Source: Pararhizobium qamdonense (GTDB lineage: Bacteria > Pseudomonadota > Alphaproteobacteria > Rhizobiales > Rhizobiaceae). From it: a DNA stretch of 64,000 bases. The translations under genes and the position numbers were made by a program. The stretch spans positions 2,482,001 through 2,546,000 of the forward strand of contig NZ_CP119566.1 of the NCBI RefSeq assembly GCF_029277445.1, read 5' to 3'. The notes under the pieces are model-generated. The model was not told the DNA's origin and did no database searches. It saw nothing but the letters and a program-made list of their open reading frames with translations. Position 1 is the stretch's first letter. Each line of letters begins with the position of its first letter. Shown here in pieces: positions 18,222-27,175 of this stretch.

Positions 18222-19142
18222 CTAGCGCGCGCCGGCGTCGACCAGGCGCACGGCTTCCTTGTAAGCCCGGTCCAGCGCGCAGAATTTGATCGACTGCCAG
18301 CGTTTGTAGTCCTCCACGAAATCGGCTGTCACCCAGATCCGGTTGCGGTTGCCGTTCCGATCCAGCCAGCCGATCCAGCCCTGCGCTTCCGCGCGCGCAA
18401 AGAGACGGCGCACATGCGTGCGTGAGAGCGAATAATGGCTGGAAAGCTCGGAAAAGCGCAGGTCCTCGACCCAGTGGCGCCCGTCCTCCGCTTCGGCATT
18501 GGCAATGCGGGTGATGAAATCATCGAGAATCAAGCCGCCATATTCCGTCCAGACGAAGCAGGAGATGCTGAGCGGCGGTTCGCGCCATGCGGGATCGGCG
18601 ATCAGCCGTTTGGCGGCGATCGGCTGGGCATAACGGAAGACATCAGGATCCGCCTCCAGCCGCGCCACGCGGCCGCCCTGGTCGATCAGGTCGAGGCTGC
18701 GCATCTGGGCCCGAAACCACAAACTCATCGCCTCATGGCTGATCTCCGTTGGTTCCAGCGGGCGGCTACGTTTGCTGGGCGATCCGGGAACGTCACGCAC
18801 CAGCTTATAGGCCCGCAATTCGGCGAGAAACGCAGTCGCCGTGTTGCGGCTGGCAAGGCTGGTCTGGGCGATGAGGTCGAGCAATCGTGCTGCCGTGATG
18901 CCGGAAAGGGGATCTGAGGGATCGCGCTCGAGATGCAAGGAATACGCAGCTTGCGTCAGCAGCCATTTCTGCTGGGCGGCGACCAGGCGGGCGACCCGCG
19001 GAAAGTGATCGTAAAGCTCGATCATGTGCCGCGCACCCTGCTGCAGGATGGGGAACAGGGCAGGATTGGCCGCAAACAGATCAACCTCTGAGGCGAGGCC
19101 GGTTTCGTCAGTATCGATCGCGGATGACGGCTTGCCGGTCAT
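18222..19142 (-). CDS. Putative DNA-binding protein with two helix-turn-helix segments
   Basis: I do not recognise a named family. The 306 residues contain two stretches that look like winged or MarR/Lrp-type helix-turn-helix units: about residues 80-118 (ITAARLLDLIAQTSLASRNT) and near 230-262 (FSELSSHYSLSRTHVRRLFA, then RAEAQGWIGWL). This suggests a transcriptional regulator built from two DNA-binding modules. No ligand domain or membrane segment is evident. ATG 19142 is taken as start; an in-frame TTG at 19223 would add 27 residues but neither has a clear ribosome-binding site. Its stop lies eight bases from the palindromic repeat. Confidence 0.65.
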   Translation of the reverse strand: MTGKPSSAIDTDETGLASEVDLFAANPALFPILQQGARHMIELYDHFPRVARLVAAQQKWLLTQAAYSLHLERDPSDPLSGITAARLLDLIAQTSLASRNTATAFLAELRAYKLVRDVPGSPSKRSRPLEPTEISHEAMSLWFRAQMRSLDLIDQGGRVARLEADPDVFRYAQPIAAKRLIADPAWREPPLSISCFVWTEYGGLILDDFITRIANAEAEDGRHWVEDLRFSELSSHYSLSRTHVRRLFARAEAQGWIGWLDRNGNRNRIWVTADFVEDYKRWQSIKFCALDRAYKEAVRLVDAGAR

Positions 19143-19298
19143 GATGTTGGCGAAAGTTCCTACGGGTGCTGCGTCGCGCCGGGAATCGGCTGAGATCCTA
19201 TTGTGAAGGTATGTCTCTTGCAAAACGGTTTAAGTCCATCAATTGTTTCACCAAAGCGTGTAAATAAGAGACGGTTTCAAGGGGCGATCTATTCAAAT

Positions 19299-19331
19299 AA
19301 AAAGACCGGATAGCGATATTGCCATCCGGTC
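19299..19331 (-). terminator. Intrinsic terminator of the TadE/TadG-like operon
   Basis: On the minus strand the stem GACCGGAT/ATCCGGTC (19304-19311 with 19324-19331) encloses two further pairs and is followed by five T, just past the stop at 19357. Confidence 0.8.
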
Positions 19332-19356
19332 AGAGGAGAAAAGCGCGTTTCTACGT

Positions 19357-21090
19357 TTATTGAACCAGAACCGGCTGCAGGCAGTTGACGCCGGTGACGC
19401 GCACATCGGCCTCGCCGACCCGGACACCGACCGCCAGCAGCAGATTGTAGATCAGCGTGTCGATCGCCGGGGTCACGGCGCCCAAGGTCTGGGCGAGCGC
19501 TGCCTGAACGAGCTTGGGGCTGCCAAGCGTCAGGAACAGCACCTGGATATCGACATCGAGATTGTTGAGCAGCGTCTGCGTCGCCGAGGTCAGGATATCC
19601 TTGGTCGAAACCGTCTTGAGAGAGTTGGCCGCAACTTCGGACGGGCTGAAGGTCAGTCTCTGGGGCTTCAGGTTCGTGGCCTCGACATGGGCAATGCCGT
19701 CGATCCTCACCAGCAGGGAATCGAGGATGCGCGCTTTTTCCACCCTTGCGTCGCTGCTGAAGTTTGACAATACGGTTGGATTGACCGTGCCGATCGCGAT
19801 CTCGGCGACGCCGGGAACGGCATCGATCGAAACGCTGGCATTGGTGGCCGATCCGCCATAGCAGCGGATATCGGCAAGCTTGGCCTCGGCATAAGCCACT
19901 TCAACATAGATCGGCAGCTTGATCTTTAAACCGGCCAGCAGCGCCAGACCGTCGATATTGACCTCTATCATCAGCCGCGTCTGTGCAGTGCGCACGGCCG
20001 AACCCGGTGCGCCGAGCCTGTGACTGGGCGTGGTAACCGGCGGTTCGCCGATGGCAAGATTGACGCTGGCGGAGGCAATGCCGGGCAGGCCGGCGATGGC
20101 GGCGAGCGATATCTGCTTGTTGCCATTGGCAAGGGCTGCGGCCGTTGAAACGATATCGAGCGCGCTGACCTTCATGGCCCAGTTCGAGCCGGCATTGACG
20201 CTGATCGCCTTCTTGGGATCGATGTTGAGGATCTGCGAAAGAGTAAAGGTCTTCTTGTTGAGTTTTGTCGCGGTTTCCAGCGCCTTGAGCGCGGAGTTCG
20301 CGGCAGCGGAGACCCCTTGCACCGCCTGCATGGAGGCAAGCAGCTGTGGCATGGTGATATTGGCCTTCAGCACATCGTCATAGCTCGCCGCCGTCAGATT
20401 CAGACGAGTGGAGACGTTTTTGAGGAAGGGCTGGATGTTGATATCCGCATTCACCAGAGCCTGATAGTCCATCAGCTTCAGGGAAATGGTGGTGCCGAGC
20501 ATCTGGCCAAGGAGTTGGTTGAGAATGCCGTCATTGAGGCTGGCGAGCCTTGAGCCGACGGAGAAGGAGGCAAGCTTGGTGCTGGCTGCCGTGCCGGTCG
20601 CGCTCATCGTCGGCGGTTTGCTGAACATGGCCGCGAGGTGGATCGTGCCTTCCTTCTCGATCGTGACCTGGGCTGCATCCGCCGGCGTGGCATTGGCGAT
20701 GAAGCGCTGTCCGGTTGGCAGCGACGGGTCGGGCACGTAGCGCCCCGTGACGATCGTGGCGATGCCGTTTTTCGCTGCGAACTGATCCTTCGGGATGACC
20801 TTGCCGTCCGGGTTGATCAGCCCGTTCTTGGTTGCGATCGCCATGGAAAGGCCGTTGGTCTTGAAGTGATTGCGCGCCGCAGTTTCCAGATTGGGGAGAT
20901 CGGAGGCAGCGACGATGGCGGTGAGGTCCGCGACGCCCTGCAGTTCCTGCTTTTGCAGCGTCAGATAGCCGAAATCGACGCCAAGCCCGAGGGACAGAAC
21001 GACGAGGGGCAGAACGAGGGCTGCGGACATTCCGATATTGCCGGATGTGTTGGTCAGAATATTGGAGCGTTTCAGCGTATCGCGGATCAT
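19357..21090 (-). CDS. TadG-like (Flp pilus assembly, DUF2134-type) protein
   Basis: A 577-residue protein with one N-terminal membrane helix (about residues 20-42) followed by a long extracytoplasmic domain. The N-terminus, with GNIGMSAALVLPLVVLSLGLGVD and then YLTLQKQELQGVADLTAIVAA, is the pattern of TadG-like pilus-assembly proteins. No von Willebrand A metal site is obvious. GGGAGG lies eight bases before the ATG. It starts one base after the TadE-like gene ends, so the two are an operon. No CpaA-F or TadA-C genes are nearby, so this is an orphan pair; its role may be surface attachment or something else. Confidence 0.8.
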   Translation of the reverse strand: MIRDTLKRSNILTNTSGNIGMSAALVLPLVVLSLGLGVDFGYLTLQKQELQGVADLTAIVAASDLPNLETAARNHFKTNGLSMAIATKNGLINPDGKVIPKDQFAAKNGIATIVTGRYVPDPSLPTGQRFIANATPADAAQVTIEKEGTIHLAAMFSKPPTMSATGTAASTKLASFSVGSRLASLNDGILNQLLGQMLGTTISLKLMDYQALVNADINIQPFLKNVSTRLNLTAASYDDVLKANITMPQLLASMQAVQGVSAAANSALKALETATKLNKKTFTLSQILNIDPKKAISVNAGSNWAMKVSALDIVSTAAALANGNKQISLAAIAGLPGIASASVNLAIGEPPVTTPSHRLGAPGSAVRTAQTRLMIEVNIDGLALLAGLKIKLPIYVEVAYAEAKLADIRCYGGSATNASVSIDAVPGVAEIAIGTVNPTVLSNFSSDARVEKARILDSLLVRIDGIAHVEATNLKPQRLTFSPSEVAANSLKTVSTKDILTSATQTLLNNLDVDIQVLFLTLGSPKLVQAALAQTLGAVTPAIDTLIYNLLLAVGVRVGEADVRVTGVNCLQPVLVQ

Positions 21091-21091
21091 A

Positions 21092-21514
21092 TCAAATGCC
21101 TCCCAGCCTTACGGTTGCGTAACGTCTGATGTTTTCGTCGGGCAGCGCGAAGGAAAACAGCTTCCAGATCGGCAGGTCGCTCGCGTCGTAGACGATGGTC
21201 ACGGTGAATTGGTTGAGGTTCTTTGCGTCATCTGCGACATCAACCTTCAGCTTTGCCGGGGTGATGAAGGGGTACTTCAGCGTCGATGACTGGATGAAGC
21301 TTTGCGCGAGACTTTTTCGCTCCGTCAATGACAGGCCGGCGACTGCGGTACGGGCCGCATCAGCGGCGATCTGCTGCACGGCATGCGCGGCACTCAGATA
21401 AATGCCATAGCCGATCATGCTGAAAATCGTCAGGAAGAACAGAGGGGCGACCAGGGCAAATTCCAGCGCCGCCGCACCTTTGGTATCGCCGCGCATCCGC
21501 GATATCAGAGACAT
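21092..21514 (-). CDS. TadE-family pilus assembly protein
   Basis: A 140-residue pseudopilin-like membrane protein. The hydrophobic N-terminal segment GAAALEFALVAPLFFLTIF carries the Glu at the position typical of TadE/TadF (EFALVAP), and the rest is a short exported domain. ATG 21514 is chosen since GGGAG lies eight bases upstream; an in-frame GTG at 21523 is too close to that site. It is the first gene of a two-gene operon with the TadG-like gene. The 200 bp upstream are AT-rich and presumably hold the promoter. Confidence 0.85.
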   Translation of the reverse strand: MSLISRMRGDTKGAAALEFALVAPLFFLTIFSMIGYGIYLSAAHAVQQIAADAARTAVAGLSLTERKSLAQSFIQSSTLKYPFITPAKLKVDVADDAKNLNQFTVTIVYDASDLPIWKLFSFALPDENIRRYATVRLGGI

Positions 21515-21729
21515 CAAACACACTCCCAGGTTTGTAGGAAGCCGTTATGCCAGGGCCTCTACACCTATATCGTGTGCTGTATTCCTTAATTTTTTCCCCG
21601 CTCTAAAGATCGGTTTTTAGGTTTAGACCCCAAAAAATTACTGAATTTCGATTTTAAGTTGCGACATTTTTGGTTGAGTGTGATGACGGATGCATCAAGT
21701 GCATGTAAATTGTGCAACCCTATTCACAC

Positions 21730-22275
21730 CTACAGGTTGTCCTTGTCCCTGTACTGCGCGAGTTGAATTTGCAACCGGGCGACATCTGCGCGAAGTTCGG
21801 ATATCTCGCGCAGCAGCACCGTATCGATCTTGTTGTGCAGCGAAATCAGCTCCACTTCAGACTTTAAGTTAACCTCGTAATCCTTGGAGGCATCGAAGCG
21901 ATCCTTCATCGCCTGGCGGTTTTGCGACATCATGATGATCGGCGCCTGGATGGCGGCGATCATCGACAAGAGCAGATTGAGGAAGATGAAGGGGTAGGGG
22001 TCGAAAGCATCGCGCGTCAGCAAGACCGTGTTGGCGAATGCCCAGACAACCAGGAAAATCAGGAAGGCGATGATGAAACCCCAGGAACCGCCGATCCGGG
22101 CAATGCTGTCGGCCATCCGGTCGCCAAACCCTTGTCCGGCAATGAAGCTGGCATTGGTGTCCTCGGAGACGATCTTGCGTTCTTTGGCGTGGTGCAGAAC
22201 GCGGCGCTCGATGGCTCCGAGTTCGCTGCTGGCTTTGCCGAAGAGAGTGCGGGAGATTTCGTCAAGATGCGGCAT
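21730..22275 (-). CDS. DUF1003 membrane protein
   Basis: A 181-residue inner-membrane protein of unknown function. Two membrane helices are evident, about residues 64-86 (WGFIIAFLIFLVVWAFANTV) and 96-118 (FIFLNLLLSMIAAIQAPIIM), with the DUF1003 signature DPYPFIFLNLLLS and MMSQNRQ. The C-terminal 50 residues are predicted coiled coil. GGAG lies eight bases before the start. It appears to be a single gene. Confidence 0.9.
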   Translation of the reverse strand: MPHLDEISRTLFGKASSELGAIERRVLHHAKERKIVSEDTNASFIAGQGFGDRMADSIARIGGSWGFIIAFLIFLVVWAFANTVLLTRDAFDPYPFIFLNLLLSMIAAIQAPIIMMSQNRQAMKDRFDASKDYEVNLKSEVELISLHNKIDTVLLREISELRADVARLQIQLAQYRDKDNL

Positions 22276-22364
22276 GGGCGTGCTCCGTTGAGAAAACGTT
22301 GCCCTGTTTTAGCCTATGCCGTTGAATTGCGGAAACGCCGGAAGTTGGCGTCCCCGCTTCTTTT

Positions 22365-24311
22365 TTACAGCGCGTTTGCAAACAGATCGGCGTGCGACTG
22401 GAAGAACCGGTCTGTCGCATAGCGCTGGCCAAACATCATGTCATGCTGCAGGAAGCGATAGTCGCGGATGAGCGGCGGGATGGTCTTCTTGCGGCCCCAA
22501 CCTGCGGTCTCCTTGCCTGCGGCATCGACAAGCATGTAGCGGTCGATGATGGGGTACTTTTCAAAGATATTGCCGAGAAAGCCGGTATAGTAGGGATGCT
22601 CGAAGCCGCCCTGCTTGAGGATCTGGTAGGACAGGAAGGCCGGGCTGATCGAGCCGATATCCTTGACCGGGCCTGTCTTGTTCGACCAGACCACGAGCGG
22701 CGTTTCGTGCTGCGCCTTCATCTGTTCGAGCGAGCCTTTGCGCGATGCGGTGACGTCGTTCATGAAGCCGCTGTTCGGATAGACCGTGTTGAGCGGCGGC
22801 AGGTGATCGCCAAACAGCACGATGATGGTTTCGCGGTCGCGCTCGTTCGCCCAGTCCATCAGCATCTTCAGGCTGTCATCGGCTTCCTTGATGCCCTGCG
22901 CATAGGTTTCGAGCACCTGCTTGTCGGCAGCGGGAAGGTTGCCTTCGACCTTGATGGTGTTCTTGGCATAGCGGTTGGCCTCATACGGGCCATGGCCCTG
23001 CAGGGTGACCGTGAAGAAGAAGAACGGGTCACGCAGCTGATCGGCCTGGCGGATGATTTCCTTGGTCAGCGATTCGTCCGATGCGAAAATGCCGCGCTTC
23101 TGCATGACCGGCATATTCTCTTCCGACTTGAACTGATCAAACCCGAACGCCTTGTAGACGGCACTGCGGTTCCAGAACCATTTCTGGAACGGATGCACGG
23201 CGCGCGCCACATAGCCTTCGCCCCGGAAGAAGGTGGCGAGCGACGGGATCGGGTTGCGGATATATTGCTGATAGGGAATGCTGCCATAGGGAAGGAAGGC
23301 ATTCGAAAAACCGGTCAGCGCCTCGAACTCGACATTGGCGGTCATCCCTCCGAATTCCGGCGAAAAGACATTGCCCGACTGCATCTCGCGGATCGTCGGC
23401 ATCGGATCGGGCGACAGTTTGACGTTCGGCAGGCGGGTCGGATCCCAGAAGGATTCGCTCATCAGCACGATCACGTCTGGCTTGCCGCGATGCGACGTGC
23501 CGGCCGGCATCGGCTTGGTCAGGATCTTGTCGATCGCATCCGCCATGTAGCCCTGCGGTGCGGTGACGTTGGCCATCGGCAGGTTCAGTGCAAAGGCCAT
23601 GGTGAAGCCGTTGTGGCGATAGTTTTCGGTCTGGTCCCACATGATCGGAATGACCTGCAGGCGATCGCGCACCCAGGAGAACGTGTTGTAGTCCATCAGA
23701 TGATAGAATGCGCCAAGCAGAGGCAAGGCCACGGCAAAGCGCGCCAGGCGCTGGCGCCGGGACAGATTCGGAAAACGGCGCCAGGCAAAACGGATGAGCC
23801 AGGCAAGGGCAACCAGCGCGACCACGAGGCCGACAACGATACCGACAGCCGTCCACGGACGGTCGCGCACCAGAACCGGCATCAACTCCATGATCTGGCG
23901 GCCGAACAGGAAATCCGTGGGGTAGAGCGGGTCAGACAGAAAGATCTGCTTCTGGCGGCTCACAAGTGCCGGGACGAGCGCCAGCGGCGAAAGCAGAATG
24001 ACGCCAAAATTTTCGCGCGCGAAAATGGCATCGACGGCGAGAAAGAGCAGAAAGAATACGCCGATTGTCGTCCAGGCCGGGCGCGCCGGGTCGAGGAAAA
24101 ACCGCACCGCCTCCATTGCGGAATTGCGGGCGATCCATTCCACACAGAAAATCAACGCGATAGACAAAAGCAGAGACAGCGAGAGATGCCGTGCAATCGA
24201 CAGCGTCTTGGCATGGCGGGCGCCAAAACTGATGTGCGGACCATATGCCCTGGAAGCAGTGGCAGCGATTGCTGCCGATTCAAAACTGGCCAAGGCCGTC
24301 TCCAATTTCAT
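22365..24311 (-). CDS. LTA synthase-like phosphoglycerol transferase/sulfatase family membrane protein
   Basis: A 648-residue membrane enzyme of the LtaS/OpgB/CgmB superfamily. The N-terminal third has about five membrane helices; the rest is an extracytoplasmic alkaline-phosphatase-fold domain. Catalytic features are visible: the metal ligand Glu in LMSESFWDPT, the nucleophile Thr in GGMTANVEFEALTG, and Asp-His in LFGDHLPPLN. In rhizobia such enzymes add glycerol phosphate to cyclic beta-glucans (CgmB) or related polymers; I infer a similar role but the acceptor cannot be told. It is divergent from nadE. Confidence 0.85.
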   Translation of the reverse strand: MKLETALASFESAAIAATASRAYGPHISFGARHAKTLSIARHLSLSLLLSIALIFCVEWIARNSAMEAVRFFLDPARPAWTTIGVFFLLFLAVDAIFARENFGVILLSPLALVPALVSRQKQIFLSDPLYPTDFLFGRQIMELMPVLVRDRPWTAVGIVVGLVVALVALAWLIRFAWRRFPNLSRRQRLARFAVALPLLGAFYHLMDYNTFSWVRDRLQVIPIMWDQTENYRHNGFTMAFALNLPMANVTAPQGYMADAIDKILTKPMPAGTSHRGKPDVIVLMSESFWDPTRLPNVKLSPDPMPTIREMQSGNVFSPEFGGMTANVEFEALTGFSNAFLPYGSIPYQQYIRNPIPSLATFFRGEGYVARAVHPFQKWFWNRSAVYKAFGFDQFKSEENMPVMQKRGIFASDESLTKEIIRQADQLRDPFFFFTVTLQGHGPYEANRYAKNTIKVEGNLPAADKQVLETYAQGIKEADDSLKMLMDWANERDRETIIVLFGDHLPPLNTVYPNSGFMNDVTASRKGSLEQMKAQHETPLVVWSNKTGPVKDIGSISPAFLSYQILKQGGFEHPYYTGFLGNIFEKYPIIDRYMLVDAAGKETAGWGRKKTIPPLIRDYRFLQHDMMFGQRYATDRFFQSHADLFANAL

Positions 24312-24580
24312 AAAACTGTCGTTCTAATGTCATACAGTTGTCATCTTGAACGGAGGATGAATAATTCAAGTGGCGTTCTCCACTGCTTTTTCGGCGCGTG
24401 ATGGCATCGGACATTTGCGGGAACGCGGGGTCTGCGCCGCACAGAGGCGGTCATCGGCAACGAAGAGCGGATTTTTTTCTGACTTCATGGCAAGCACGCG
24501 GTATTTTGCTGTGGAATGCGATAAACAGCTTTCTGGATGCCCCGGTATCCGCGATAGCAAGATCAAGCACAGGCCTGTTC

Positions 24581-26260
24581 ATGACCGCGCAAAAGACCAT
24601 TTCCACGACGTTCCGCATCGCTGTTGCCCAGCTCAACCCAACGGTTGGCGATGTCGCCGGCAATCTCGCCAAGGCGCGCGAAGCCCGCGCTGATGCGGCG
24701 CGCAGCGGCGCCGACCTGCTTCTGCTGACCGAATTGTTTATCTCCGGCTATCCGCCGGAAGATCTGGTGCTGAAGCCGGCGTTTCTCAAAGCCTGCCAGA
24801 AGGCCGTCGATGCGCTGGCAGCCGACACGGCGGATGGTGGCCCGGGTGTCATCGTCGGCTATCCACGGCAGGGGGAAGCGGGGCGCCACAATTCCGTTGC
24901 GGTTCTCGACGGTGGTGAGGTGCTCGTCGTTCGCGACAAGCTCGATCTGCCCAATTACGGCGAGTTCGACGAAAAGCGTGTCTTTACAGAAGGCGCAATG
25001 CCGGGACCGGTCAATTTTCGCGGCGTACGGCTCGGCGTTCCAATCTGCGAGGAAATCTGGAACGATTTGGGCGTCTGCGAGACGCTGGCGGAGAGCGGTG
25101 CTGAAATCCTGCTGGTGCCGAACGGCTCGCCCTATTATCGCGGCAAGATCGACGTGCGCTATCAGGTGGTGCTTCGCCAGGTGATCGAGACGGGTCTGCC
25201 GATTATCTATGCCAATCAGGTATGTGGCCAGGATGAACTCGTGTTTGACGGCGCAAGCTTTGCCTTCAATGCCGACCGGCAGCTCGCATTCCAGATGAGC
25301 CAGTTCGAAGAGAGCATTTCCATTTCCGAATGGCACAGAAACGGCGATGGCTGGGTCTGCCAGCGCGGCATGATGTCGAGGCTGTCGCAGCAGGAGGAGG
25401 CCGACTACCGCGCCTGCATGCTGGGCTTTCGCGATTACGTCAACAAGAACGGCTTCAAGAATGTCGTGCTTGGCCTGTCCGGCGGCATCGATTCGGCGAT
25501 CTGTGCGGCCCTTGCCGTCGATGCGCTGGGCGAGGAGCGCGTGCGCACGGTGATGCTGCCCTACCGCTATACCTCAGCTGATTCCTTCAAGGATGCCGAG
25601 GACTGCGCCAAGGCGCTCGGCTGCCGATACGATATCGTTCCGATCGAAGAGCCGGTAAAGGGCTTTTTGAGCGCTTTGTCGGAAATGTTCGAGGGAACAG
25701 AATCGGGCATTACCGAGGAAAACCTGCAGAGCCGTACGCGCGGCACCATCCTGATGGCGCTGTCCAACAAGTTTGGCTCGATGGTGGTGACCACCGGCAA
25801 CAAGTCGGAAATGTCGGTCGGCTACGCGACGCTTTATGGCGACATGAATGGCGGCTTCAATCCGATCAAGGACCTCTATAAGATGCAGGTCTATGGCCTG
25901 TCGCGCTGGCGCAACACGACCGTGCCGCCAGGCGCGCTCGGGCCATCGGGCGAGGTGATCCCGAAGAACATCATCGACAAGGCGCCCTCGGCCGAGCTTC
26001 GTCCCAACCAGACGGACCAGGATTCGCTGCCGCCTTATCCGGTGCTCGACGATATCCTCGAATGCCTGGTCGAAAAGGAAATGGGCACGGAAGAGATCGT
26101 CGCGCGCGGCCATGACGAGGCGACCGTGCACCGGATCGAGCATCTGCTTTATATCGCTGAATACAAGCGCCGCCAGTCGGCACCGGGCGTGAAGATCACC
26201 AAGAAGAACTTTGGCCGCGACCGGCGCTATCCGATCACCAACCGGTTTCGCGACCGGTAG
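24581..26260 (+). CDS. nadE: Glutamine-dependent NAD+ synthase
   Basis: Converts nicotinic acid adenine dinucleotide to NAD+ using glutamine-derived ammonia. The 559 residues hold an N-terminal nitrilase-type glutaminase (about 1-265; triad Glu in LLTELFISGYPPEDL, Lys in DKLDLPNYGEFDE, Cys in GVPICEEIW) and a C-terminal NAD synthetase domain with the P-loop LGLSGGIDSAICAAL and the TTGNKSEMSVGYATLYGDM stretch. The ATG at 24581 matches the usual N-terminus; a frame running back to 24398 has no support. The ribosome-binding site is weak. Confidence 0.95.
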   Translation: MTAQKTISTTFRIAVAQLNPTVGDVAGNLAKAREARADAARSGADLLLLTELFISGYPPEDLVLKPAFLKACQKAVDALAADTADGGPGVIVGYPRQGEAGRHNSVAVLDGGEVLVVRDKLDLPNYGEFDEKRVFTEGAMPGPVNFRGVRLGVPICEEIWNDLGVCETLAESGAEILLVPNGSPYYRGKIDVRYQVVLRQVIETGLPIIYANQVCGQDELVFDGASFAFNADRQLAFQMSQFEESISISEWHRNGDGWVCQRGMMSRLSQQEEADYRACMLGFRDYVNKNGFKNVVLGLSGGIDSAICAALAVDALGEERVRTVMLPYRYTSADSFKDAEDCAKALGCRYDIVPIEEPVKGFLSALSEMFEGTESGITEENLQSRTRGTILMALSNKFGSMVVTTGNKSEMSVGYATLYGDMNGGFNPIKDLYKMQVYGLSRWRNTTVPPGALGPSGEVIPKNIIDKAPSAELRPNQTDQDSLPPYPVLDDILECLVEKEMGTEEIVARGHDEATVHRIEHLLYIAEYKRRQSAPGVKITKKNFGRDRRYPITNRFRDR

Positions 26261-26276
26261 ACCTGGAGACGAGGCG

Positions 26277-27110
26277 ATGCGCAGTTCGGTCGAAATCTAC
26301 ACGATTGCCACGGGCGAAACCCGCATCGTCTGGAAGACCCAGCAGCTGGTCGAGGCTCCGAACTGGTCGCCGGACGGGCAGTCGCTTGTCATCAACGGCG
26401 ATGGATTGCTCTATCGCCTGGCCGTTACAGGTGGCGAACCGCAGCTGATCGATACCGGCTTTGCCCGCACCTGCAACAACGATCACGGCATTTCGCCGGA
26501 TGGAACGACGATCGTTATCAGCGACAAGACGGAATTCGGCGCATCGACGATTTATACGTTGCCGGCCGGAGGCGGTGTGCCGCAGCAGGTGACGCTAAAC
26601 CGGCCGTCCTACTGGCATGGCTGGTCGCCTGACGGCAAGACGCTGGCCTATTGCGGCATTCGCGATCAGGTCTTCGATATCTACACCATTCCCGTCGAGG
26701 GCGGCGAGGAGACCCGGCTGACCTTCGGCGAGGGGCGCAATGACGGTCCCGACTACGGTCATGACGGTGCGTGGATCTATTTCAACTCCAGCCGCAGCGG
26801 CCGGATGCAGATCTGGCGGGTGCGCGCCGATGGCTCGGATGTGACGCGCGTGACCGACAGCGAATATGGCGACTGGTTCCCGCATCCGTCTCCCGACGGC
26901 AAACACCTGCTGGTCCTCTCCTATGACGGCGACGTGTTTGATCACCCGCGCGATCTCGACGTGCGGCTGCGGCTGATGGATCCGGATGGCGGCAATGCGC
27001 GCGTGCTGTTCAGCCTGTTTGGCGGGCAGGGCACGATCAACGTTCCCAACTGGTCGCCCGATGGCACTGCGTTCGCTTTCGTGCGCTACGAGCCGGCTGC
27101 GAACCAATAG
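26277..27110 (+). CDS. TolB-like WD40/beta-propeller protein
   Basis: A 277-residue beta-propeller with five to six repeats of the TolB type, each with an SPDG turn (NWSPDGQSL, GISPDGTTI, GWSPDGKTL, HPSPDGKHL, NWSPDGTAF). Unlike TolB itself there is no signal peptide, so it probably stays in the cytoplasm. It starts 16 bp after nadE and follows GGAGACGAGG, which suggests cotranscription with nadE. Function is unknown. Confidence 0.85.
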   Translation: MRSSVEIYTIATGETRIVWKTQQLVEAPNWSPDGQSLVINGDGLLYRLAVTGGEPQLIDTGFARTCNNDHGISPDGTTIVISDKTEFGASTIYTLPAGGGVPQQVTLNRPSYWHGWSPDGKTLAYCGIRDQVFDIYTIPVEGGEETRLTFGEGRNDGPDYGHDGAWIYFNSSRSGRMQIWRVRADGSDVTRVTDSEYGDWFPHPSPDGKHLLVLSYDGDVFDHPRDLDVRLRLMDPDGGNARVLFSLFGGQGTINVPNWSPDGTAFAFVRYEPAANQ

Positions 27111-27175
27111 CGGTCCTCAGGCCCGTTTGTTCCAATGAGGTTTTGGCGCGCGTGCTTTTGGACGCATTCACGGCA

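Noticed and set aside
22392..24401. A 669-codon plus-strand frame antisense to the LTA-synthase-like gene
   Set aside because: Shadow of a verified gene; no ribosome-binding site and no recognisable domain.
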